From positions 11,011 to 18,512 of the forward strand of contig PMWR01000155.1 in the NCBI GenBank assembly GCA_003166055.1: DNA of 7,502 bases, in the 5' to 3' direction. Source of the DNA: Acidobacteriaceae bacterium. Lineage in GTDB: Bacteria > Acidobacteriota > Terriglobia > Terriglobales > Acidobacteriaceae. The position numbers were made by a program, and so were the translations under genes. Below, piece after piece: positions 1-4,171 of this stretch (positions are counted from its first letter, which is position 1; each line of letters begins with the position of its first letter). The notes beneath the pieces are model-generated. The model saw nothing but the letters and a program-made list of their open reading frames with translations, was not told where the DNA came from and searched no databases.

Positions 1-294
1 GTCACCTTCGACGTAACCAACACCGGCAGCGTAGCCGGCGCTGAAGTAGCCCAGCTCTACATCTCCGACCCATCCGCCAAAGCTACCCGCCCCGACCGCG
101 AACTAAAGGGCTTCGAAAAAGTCCGTCTAGCTCCCGGCGAAACCAGGCACGTCACGCTCAACCTCGACGCCCGCGCCTTCAGCTATTGGGATGAAACGGC
201 GCACAAGTGGACCATCGACCCCGGCAAGTTCGTAATCCGCGTAGGCGACTCCAGCGAAAGCACCCCACTCCACGCGGATCTGACCATCAACTAA
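1..294 (+). CDS. Glycoside hydrolase family 3 (beta-glucosidase/beta-xylosidase type), C-terminal fragment
   Basis: Only the last 97 codons are present; the gene enters through the left edge and ends at TAA. The translation is a fibronectin type III-like domain of the kind that closes GH3 enzymes. It opens VTFDVTNTGSVAGAEVAQLY, which is the typical start of that domain, and continues through a RPDRELKGFEKV segment, an LAPGE turn, a FSYWDE segment near residue 60 and a final FVIRVGDSS strand. In GH3 enzymes this domain follows the two catalytic domains and is not catalytic itself; the whole enzyme removes terminal glucose or xylose from oligosaccharides. The catalytic residues lie outside the window, so substrate and cell location cannot be read. 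A strong hairpin 21 bp after the stop suggests transcription ends here. The family call is firm; the exact substrate is unknown. Confidence 0.9.
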   Translation, partial: VTFDVTNTGSVAGAEVAQLYISDPSAKATRPDRELKGFEKVRLAPGETRHVTLNLDARAFSYWDETAHKWTIDPGKFVIRVGDSSESTPLHADLTIN

Positions 295-314
295 CCCGCG
301 CATTGCAGTGCAAC

Positions 315-352
315 AAACGGCCTGCCGACCTCAATCGACAGGCCGTTCGTTT
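315..352 (+). terminator. Rho-independent-like terminator after the GH3 gene
   Basis: A perfect 9-bp stem (AACGGCCTG at 316-324 with CAGGCCGTT at 339-347) is extended inside by one mismatch and three more pairs (326-328 with 335-337), leaving a 6-base loop. The bases after it (CGTTTCC) are only moderately T-rich. Its place directly behind the GH3 stop and ahead of the next promoter supports a terminator role. Confidence 0.65.
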
Positions 353-373
353 CCACGGAACAAGCGCAGAGTA

Positions 374-402
374 TTGACAATTGTACATACAAACTGGATA
401 AT
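374..402 (+). promoter_or_regulatory. Near-consensus sigma70-type promoter of the brnTA operon
   Basis: TTGACA (374-379), a 17-base spacer and GATAAT (397-402) match the housekeeping promoter consensus at 11 of 12 positions with ideal spacing. Transcription would start around 408-410. The ATG at 401 therefore overlaps the -10 box and cannot be the toxin start. Confidence 0.75.
381..392. promoter_or_regulatory. Probable BrnA operator inside the promoter spacer
   Basis: TTGTA-CA-TACAA is a perfect 5-bp inverted repeat with a 2-base centre, lying between the -35 and -10 boxes. BrnA antitoxins are ribbon-helix-helix or related DNA-binding proteins known to repress their own operon, so a dyad here is where an autorepressor would bind. 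Assigning it to BrnA is inference from position. Confidence 0.5.
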
Positions 403-425
403 GGAAATCGGTAAGCAAGAGGTGC

Positions 426-764
426 CAGTTCGATTGGGATCCGGTCAAGACCCGCGAGAACCTTCGCAAACATGGCGTTCGCTTTGAGACTGCCAAACTC
501 GTATTCGAAGACCCTTGGATTATTTCTCGCAAAGATCTGTCACACGACCAGGCCGAAGAACGATACAACGCACTTGGAGAGATCGCGGCGGGCACGGTCT
601 TGTTTGTCGTATTCACAGTTCGGAACCAGGATGAGGTCGAGACCCTTCGCCTGATTTCCGCACGAGCCGCATCTGCCCAGGAACGGAGGTTCTATGAAGA
701 AGCTCGAAGCCGCGCGCAAGCAGGAAATCGCCACCATCGCCGCCAAGACCGACGCTACGATTGA
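426..764 (+). CDS. brnT: BrnT family RNase toxin, reading frame without a canonical start (possible pseudogene)
   Basis: This frame translates from FDWDPVKTRENLRKHG through LVFEDP, a DLSHDQAEERY segment and a LRLISARAASAQERRFYEEA end, the classic order of BrnT toxins (a RelE-like fold that cuts RNA and halts translation). The frame is open from 402, after a TAA at 399-401, but contains no ATG, GTG or TTG before or within the first 50 codons. The left coordinate given here is only where homology begins. A GTG at 422 is one base out of frame: removing one C from GTGCCAGTTC would give GTG-CAG-TTC, a normal BrnT opening. So this is a 5' frameshift, a lost start, a non-standard start or a sequence error. 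The toxin frame runs 71 bases into brnA, giving a basic His/Arg-rich C-terminal tail. Family call strong; activity uncertain. Confidence 0.8.
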   Translation, partial: QFDWDPVKTRENLRKHGVRFETAKLVFEDPWIISRKDLSHDQAEERYNALGEIAAGTVLFVVFTVRNQDEVETLRLISARAASAQERRFYEEARSRAQAGNRHHRRQDRRYD

Positions 765-981
765 CTTCTCCGACATGCCGGAAGTGGTCGATTGGACCGG
801 CGCGGAGATTGGCCGCTTCTATAGGCCAACCAAGCGCCCAGTCACCATCCGGCTCGACCACGATGTGATTGAATGGCTGAAAAGTTATGGCCGCGGCTAC
901 CAGACCAAAGCCAACCTGCTGCTCCGGCACGCCATGGAATCCAGCCGGCAGGCACCTCAAAAGACCACAAGAAGTGCCTGA
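694..981 (+). CDS. brnA: BrnA family antitoxin
   Basis: This 95-residue protein matches the BrnA antitoxin pattern. The middle segment reads DMPEVVDWTGAEIGRFYRP (about residues 27-45), followed by a ribbon-helix-helix-like stretch, RPVTIRLDHDVIEWLKSYG (about 48-66), and a helix with YQTKANLLLRHAM (about 68-80). In the family, BrnA binds and blocks BrnT and represses the operon through the DNA-binding C-terminal half. The start is fixed by GGAGG at 685-689, four bases before the ATG, inside the 3' part of brnT, so translation of the two is linked. It appears intact even though its partner toxin has no visible start, a safe state for the cell. Nothing in it looks broken. Confidence 0.9.
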   Translation: MKKLEAARKQEIATIAAKTDATIDFSDMPEVVDWTGAEIGRFYRPTKRPVTIRLDHDVIEWLKSYGRGYQTKANLLLRHAMESSRQAPQKTTRSA

Positions 982-1017
982 TAAGCGCCCAAATTCTGAC
1001 AATGTAGAACGTTGCGT

Positions 1018-1040
1018 AGGGTGGCGGAACGAATCACCCT
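1018..1040. terminator. Weak hairpin between convergent brnA and the membrane-protein gene
   Basis: AGGGTG (1018-1023) pairs with CACCCT (1035-1040) around an 11-base loop. It covers the stop codon of the minus-strand gene and lies 37 bp after brnA. There is no T-run on either side, so a bidirectional terminator is only a possibility. Confidence 0.25.
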
Positions 1041-1741
1041 TGCTCCGATGGCTGCTTCTCGAAGTGCGGTCTGGGCCGAGGCGCAAATTTCCGCTGATAG
1101 TAAGCCGTCGTGGCGACGATGGCAGGTATGCCAATCGATATGGGAACCACCCACAACCACCAGGCTCCGTGCACCAGCGGCCCGATCGTGACCAGCGAAA
1201 AAGCCGTCCAGGCAGCAATGTAGCTGCCGATCATCCCCTGCAGATGTGCGTACCACCAGAACATCTTCTCCGCCGGCGGATGCGTGAAGCGCCACATCGA
1301 TCGTCCTGAAATCCGCATCCCTACGAGTCCGAATACAATCGCCGGGATACGCAGGTTCTGCACAAGTTCCGGCCGAATCGCTCCCAGCATCACCAGCGTC
1401 AGGCTGGCTGCGAAGCAGAAGATGGCGGCCGCCCAATCAAGTGGGCGTGCCACCGATGCGCCTTTCCAGGCGGCCTTCTGACCAAGCACCCGGTAAGCCG
1501 AGAATGCCGCATAGAAGCTGAAGACGGCTACCAGCGCGAGGAAGAGAATCGGCCGGTAAGATGCCATGACCAGTGCGGTAAAGGCAACGACGGTCATGCA
1601 CCAGAAGTAGATCCTGCCCCACATGCGATGCGCCTTGCCACCCTTTGCCGTGACCAGCGCCAGCGGAGCCAGCGCAAAAGCTCCGCCACCGGCAGTGATG
1701 TGAACCGCCAGAAAAGCATGCATCCACCACGGATCGTGCAT
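1034..1741 (-). CDS. Multi-pass inner-membrane protein, DUF2306-like, function unknown
   Basis: The 235-residue product is strongly hydrophobic, with about six or seven likely membrane helices near residues 8-30, 44-60, 63-82, 100-118, 124-142, 163-185 and 190-212. The first helix carries HITAGGG (14-20), and the loop after it has GKAHRMWGRIY (35-45); this His-Gly and HR.WGR pairing is what suggests a DUF2306/COG5395-type membrane protein. A second polar cluster, HLQGMIGSYIAA, sits before helix six. The C-terminus is a basic, proline-rich cytoplasmic tail. The start is well supported: GGAGGTGA (1745-1752) lies three bases upstream of the ATG. It is a single gene converging on brnTA with no functional partner in view. 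The conserved histidines could bind metal or haem, but that is speculation; membrane topology is secure, family assignment moderate. Confidence 0.75.
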   Translation of the reverse strand: MHDPWWMHAFLAVHITAGGGAFALAPLALVTAKGGKAHRMWGRIYFWCMTVVAFTALVMASYRPILFLALVAVFSFYAAFSAYRVLGQKAAWKGASVARPLDWAAAIFCFAASLTLVMLGAIRPELVQNLRIPAIVFGLVGMRISGRSMWRFTHPPAEKMFWWYAHLQGMIGSYIAAWTAFSLVTIGPLVHGAWWLWVVPISIGIPAIVATTAYYQRKFAPRPRPHFEKQPSEQG

Positions 1742-1927
1742 CTGTCACCTCCAGTGCCCACCATCGCCGCAACTGTGAAGTTTCATTACGCGCCCCGCAG
1801 TTCCATGGTTCCGGAAATCTCCGCACACCTGAAATCATGGATCTCTGGCAATCGAGCGTCGTTGTGCACTATCTCCCAACCATCCCACTCCCAACCATCT
1901 AAAAACAGTGGCCCATCCTTGCGACGA

Positions 1928-1947
1928 AATCAGCGAACCTTCGACTC
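1928..1947 (+). repeat. 20-bp direct repeat, copy 1
   Basis: AATCAGCGAACCTTCGACTC is identical to the copy at 2066-2085, 138 bp downstream. Flanking bases differ on both sides, so the repeat is exactly this unit. Confidence 0.8.
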
Positions 1948-1991
1948 ACGACACAAGTGTGGCGAATCAAAAGTTCGCATCATAATTGAGC

Positions 1992-2059
1992 TGTCATCCT
2001 GAGTGAAGTTTGGCCGGCTTTTGGGCCAAACGTAATCGAAGGACCTGCGGTTGCATTTC
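1992..2059. repeat. Dispersed-repeat-like segment with internal hairpin
   Basis: GTCATCCTGAGTGAAGT and GAAGGACCTGCGGTTGCATT resemble the two halves of a short intergenic repeat that I recall from several bacterial genomes, including acidobacteria. Between them sits a perfect 8-bp hairpin: GTTTGGCC (2008-2015) pairs with GGCCAAAC (2024-2031) around an 8-base loop. The hairpin itself is visible; the repeat-family assignment is from memory and needs a genome-wide search. Confidence 0.4.
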
Positions 2060-2065
2060 GGGAGT

Positions 2066-2085
2066 AATCAGCGAACCTTCGACTC
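2066..2085 (+). repeat. 20-bp direct repeat, copy 2
   Basis: Exact second copy of the unit at 1928-1947. It ends seven bases from the stop codon of the PIN toxin gene. Confidence 0.8.
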
Positions 2086-2091
2086 TCGGCC

Positions 2092-2505
2092 CTAGTCTCC
2101 GTGCCGCTCCCAAAACGCCGCCGGAGTAATAATCGAATACCTCCCTGCCAGCGCCAGCAAATCCTTATCCCCGGTAATCAAATAATCCGCCTTCGCAGCC
2201 AGCAGCGTTCCCAGCACCGGCCCGTCCGCCTTGTCGCGTAGCGCTTCATCCACTTCCCCGCTCGGCTCAACAATCTCCGCTTTGAGCAGGAAGCGGTCAG
2301 CAAGCTCGCGAATCTCCGCGGGACTCCGCTTGTTGTGCGAGAGCCGCGGCAACACCCGCACCATCTCATCCAGAATGTACCGGGACAGCACCACGCCCAG
2401 CGCACCCCGCTCCCACGCGCTCACAATGCGTCCCGGAATCCCCAGTGGATAGGCCAGTCCGGAAACCAGAACATTCGTATCCAGAACCACGCGCAGCCCG
2501 GCCAT
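2092..2505 (-). CDS. PIN-domain toxin (putative RNase, VapC-like/COG1569 type)
   Basis: This is a 137-residue single-domain PIN protein. The acidic residues expected of a Mg-dependent RNase are all visible: D9 in VVLDTNVLVSG, E47 in ILDEMVRVL, D94 in RDKADGPVL, and D113 in YLITGDKDLL. PIN toxins of type II modules cut RNA to stop growth and are held inactive by the partner antitoxin. The closing TGDKDLLAL and ITPAAFW segments favour the COG1569 branch over classical VapC. The ATG forms TGATG with the antitoxin stop, a one-base overlap that implies translational coupling and fixes the start; an upstream TTG in frame would add one residue and is less likely. The active site looks complete, so the toxin is probably functional. 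The RNA target cannot be read from the sequence. Confidence 0.88.
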   Translation of the reverse strand: MAGLRVVLDTNVLVSGLAYPLGIPGRIVSAWERGALGVVLSRYILDEMVRVLPRLSHNKRSPAEIRELADRFLLKAEIVEPSGEVDEALRDKADGPVLGTLLAAKADYLITGDKDLLALAGRYSIITPAAFWERHGD

Positions 2506-2774
2506 CAACGACGCCGTTCGAGTGCTACCGCCGCATCGATCTCCGCCATGCCCTCATCCTCCGGCACATCCGCCCAGTCCGCTGCAATCCGTCTGCTCAA
2601 CTCATCGAACCGCTCCTGATTTTGCCGAATCCGCGCGAACAGCTCAGCGTCCACCAGCGCCGCCACCGGTTTGCCGTCCTTGTTAATCACAATACTGTCC
2701 TTCCGGTACTGCACCTGGTTCAACATCTCGCCCAGGTTCTGCCGAAGCTTCACCGCGCTTACTTCAGAGATCAT
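2505..2774 (-). CDS. Phd/YefM-type antitoxin
   Basis: The 89-residue product has the Phd/YefM layout. The N-terminal DNA-binding half contains VSAVKLRQNLGEMLNQVQY (about residues 5-23), followed by the SIVINKDGKPVAALVDAEL strand-helix that closes the dimer domain. The C-terminal half (about 46-89) is acidic and helical, with ADVPEDEGMAEIDAA, and would wrap the toxin. In this family the antitoxin blocks the partner RNase and represses the shared promoter, more tightly when bound to toxin. A GGAG (2781-2784) lies six bases before the ATG. It is the first gene of a two-gene operon, joined to the PIN toxin by TGATG, and an exact palindrome sits 12 bp upstream of its start. Pairing of a Phd-type antitoxin with a PIN toxin is common. 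Confidence 0.88.
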   Translation of the reverse strand: MISEVSAVKLRQNLGEMLNQVQYRKDSIVINKDGKPVAALVDAELFARIRQNQERFDELSRRIAADWADVPEDEGMAEIDAAVALERRR

Positions 2775-2786
2775 CGAATTCTCCAG

Positions 2787-2804
2787 TCATAATGATCATT
2801 ATGA
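2787..2804. promoter_or_regulatory. 18-bp perfect palindrome, likely operator of the Phd/PIN operon
   Basis: TCATAATGATCATTATGA is its own reverse complement across all 18 bases. It lies 12 bp upstream of the antitoxin start and overlaps the candidate -10 box. A further imperfect half (ATGATCCATATGATG, 2802-2816) follows, as in Phd-family operators with more than one site. Binding by this antitoxin is inference from position and symmetry. Confidence 0.65.
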
Positions 2805-2827
2805 TCCATATGATGAAGCTCGTCCAC
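2798..2827 (-). promoter_or_regulatory. Candidate promoter of the Phd/PIN operon
   Basis: On the minus strand GTGGAC (2822-2827) and CATAAT (2798-2803) are separated by 18 bases. The -10 is good and the -35 weak. The -10 box lies inside the palindrome, which would let a bound antitoxin block RNA polymerase. Confidence 0.35.
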
Positions 2828-2958
2828 TCTACCATCCCGCTCGCTTCAACCCTGCCCCCGATCCATCGAAAAATTAATCTCGTCCGCCGCTCCAAACTTT
2901 GCCGATAATTAACTCCCATACGCGCACAATAAGAAATATGAAGACGGATCAAGGAGCT

Positions 2959-2989
2959 ACCGGGCCAAAATCTCAGGGATGGGCCCGGT
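2959..2989. other. GC-rich hairpin in the spacer
   Basis: ACCGGGCC (2959-2966) pairs perfectly with GGCCCGGT (2982-2989) around a 15-base loop, and TTTAT follows on the plus strand. It is terminator-shaped, but no plus-strand gene lies upstream of it, so its role is unclear. Confidence 0.5.
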
Positions 2990-3014
2990 TTATACCCCCT
3001 CAAAAACGCCGCTA

Positions 3015-3030
3015 CCCCCCCTCCCCCCCC
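3015..3030 (-). other. Potential G-quadruplex tract on the minus strand
   Basis: Seven C, one T and eight C on the plus strand read as G8-A-G7 on the minus strand. Each run is long enough to supply two G3 tracts, so an intramolecular quadruplex is possible. The rest of the spacer has no comparable run. Confidence 0.4.
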
Positions 3031-3131
3031 TCTGGATTCGTTGATGATAAACAACTTAGCCGAAAATATTTTTCGCGCCCCAAGAAAACAAAGGAGTTAC
3101 ATGGTACCCAATTGCGGAAGAACCCGCCTTT

Positions 3132-3149
3132 TGCACCATTTCTGGTGCA
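3132..3149. other. Short perfect hairpin in the spacer
   Basis: TGCACCA (3132-3138) and TGGTGCA (3143-3149) form a 7-bp stem with a TTTC loop. It is compact and stable-looking, but there is no T-run after it and no gene in front of it. Confidence 0.45.
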
Positions 3150-3283
3150 GTTCTGGCACAATTTCTCAAACCCATCAGCCCGTGCGAGCCTCCCGCGAGC
3201 GTCCGCCGCACCGCAGGTGCCCGTTCTCTGCACACCGTCAACTGCACACGGTTCACTGCCTATTGCACACTGCTGCGCCCCTC

Positions 3284-3315
3284 TTCACTCCTTCACTTCT
3301 TCACTCCTTCACTTC
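3284..3315 (+). repeat. Two perfect tandem copies of a 16-bp unit
   Basis: TTCACTCCTTCACTTC occurs at 3284-3299 and again, directly abutting, at 3300-3315. Around it, GCACACTGCT is repeated at 3265-3274 and 3325-3334, and other CACT/CACAC words recur, making a degenerate repeat patch from about 3235 to 3358. Confidence 0.8.
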
Positions 3316-3383
3316 CCTTCTACAGCACACTGCTCACTGTCCACTGACAACTGATCACTAGAAGAAAGGGGTACCATCGCACT

Positions 3384-4136
3384 ATGAAGCGCGTCCTCTT
3401 GTCCTGGAGCAGCGGTAAAGACAGTGCATGGACCCTCCACGTCCTGCGCCGGCAACCCGACATCGAAGTCGTCGGCCTGCTCACCGCCGTCAACAGTGAA
3501 TTCGACCGTGTCGCCATGCACAGCACGCGCCGTTCGGTGCTCGAAGCGCAAGCCGAAGCCGCCCACCTGCCGCTGTGGATCGTCCCGCTGCCCTGGCCCT
3601 GCTCCAACGAAATCTACGAGGCACGCATGGCCGAAGCCTGCCAGCGAGCGGTCAGCGAGCGCATCGACGCCATCGCCTTCGGCGACCTGTTTCTCCCCGA
3701 CGTCCGCACCTATCGCGAAACCAAACTCAAGCCAACCGGCATCGAGCCGCTGTTTCCCCTATGGGAGATTCCCACCGACGAACTGGCCCACACCATGATC
3801 GCCGGCGGCCTGCGCGCCAAGCTGACCTGCGTCGATCCAAAGCAGCTACCAGCCTCCTTCGCCGGCTGCGATTTCGATCCCGCCCTGATCGAAAACCTGC
3901 CGCCCGGGGTCGATCCCTGCGGCGAGCGCGGCGAGTTCCACACCTGCGTCTACGACGGCCCCATGTTCACCGCCCCGCTGCATTTAGAAGCCGGCGAAGT
4001 CGTGAATCGCGACGGCTTTGTCTTCGCCGACTTTCTGCCGAGAACCCAATCACAAATCATTCCTGCATCCGAAGATGAGACGGAAGTGATGCGCTGGATT
4101 CAGGACGTGAGCGCATTGAATGAATCCGCGCCTTGA
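3384..4136 (+). CDS. DUF71/Dph6-like PP-loop ATP-binding protein (diphthine-ammonia ligase family)
   Basis: This 250-residue protein belongs to the adenine nucleotide alpha-hydrolase (PP-loop) superfamily, COG2102. The ATP pyrophosphatase loop is SWSSGKDS (residues 7-14), a serine variant of the usual SGGKDS. The family block FGDLFLPDVR is at 99-108, and the late motif GERGEFHT at 180-187 corresponds to the EGGEFHT signature. In eukaryotes and archaea Dph6 uses ATP and ammonia to amidate diphthine on elongation factor 2. Bacteria lack diphthamide, so the role here must differ; a published comparative-genomics proposal links some bacterial members to B12 salvage. The neighbours (convergent xylB, upstream spacer) give no cobalamin link. 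The ATG has only a distant purine-rich sequence (AGAAAGGGG, 12 bases before), so translation may be modest. The family is sure; the substrate is not. Confidence 0.88.
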   Translation: MKRVLLSWSSGKDSAWTLHVLRRQPDIEVVGLLTAVNSEFDRVAMHSTRRSVLEAQAEAAHLPLWIVPLPWPCSNEIYEARMAEACQRAVSERIDAIAFGDLFLPDVRTYRETKLKPTGIEPLFPLWEIPTDELAHTMIAGGLRAKLTCVDPKQLPASFAGCDFDPALIENLPPGVDPCGERGEFHTCVYDGPMFTAPLHLEAGEVVNRDGFVFADFLPRTQSQIIPASEDETEVMRWIQDVSALNESAP

Positions 4137-4152
4137 ATGCTGCCGTCCCGTG

Positions 4153-4171
4153 AGCCGAAGCAGATTCGGCT
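4153..4171. terminator. Hairpin between convergent DUF71 and xylB genes
   Basis: AGCCGAA (4153-4159) pairs perfectly with TTCGGCT (4165-4171) around a 5-base loop, overlapping the xylB stop. It is placed where a shared terminator for two convergent genes would be, but neither strand has a T-run. Confidence 0.4.

Larger units (their letters stand above)
1753..2091. other. Gene-free spacer with short repeats
   Basis: No credible coding frame is present. The stretch holds two copies of a 12-bp word, CTCCCAACCATC, spaced 15 bp apart (1873-1884 and 1888-1899), a 20-bp direct repeat, and a hairpin inside a segment that resembles a dispersed intergenic repeat; these are listed separately. Its left end must contain the promoter of the minus-strand membrane-protein gene, but I see no clear -35/-10 pair. 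Confidence 0.5.
2828..3383. other. Long gene-free spacer with hairpins, G-run tract and tandem repeats
   Basis: Open frames exist here but their translations are low-complexity, with no family resemblance and no consistent codon bias, so I call none. The stretch is a mosaic: an AT-rich left part, an 8-bp hairpin, a long C-tract, a second hairpin, then a guanine-poor patch of short CACT-type repeats ending just before the next gene. The AAAGGAG ahead of the ATG at 3101 looks like a ribosome site, but the frame behind it is repeat sequence. Confidence 0.55.

Noticed and set aside
401..484. Short frame from ATG 401 as the start of brnT
   Set aside because: It is in a different frame from the toxin, stops after 27 codons, and its ATG overlaps the -10 box, so it would lie upstream of the transcript start.
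613..1218. 201-codon minus-strand frame opposite brnTA
   Set aside because: It is antisense to brnTA and then crosses into the membrane-protein gene in another frame; its translation is Arg/Gly-rich with no family resemblance.
3235..3358. CRISPR-like or coding repeat array
   Set aside because: The repeats are short, degenerate or directly abutting, with no regular unique spacers and no Cas genes nearby.
2899..3361. Two overlapping plus-strand frames in the long spacer
   Set aside because: Their translations are Pro/Ser/His-rich products of short DNA repeats. One has a ribosome-site-like AAAGGAG before ATG 3101, but the sequence behind it is repeat, not gene.
3575..4078. 167-codon plus-strand frame inside the DUF71 gene
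   Set aside because: It is an Arg-rich shadow in another frame of a clearly homologous gene.
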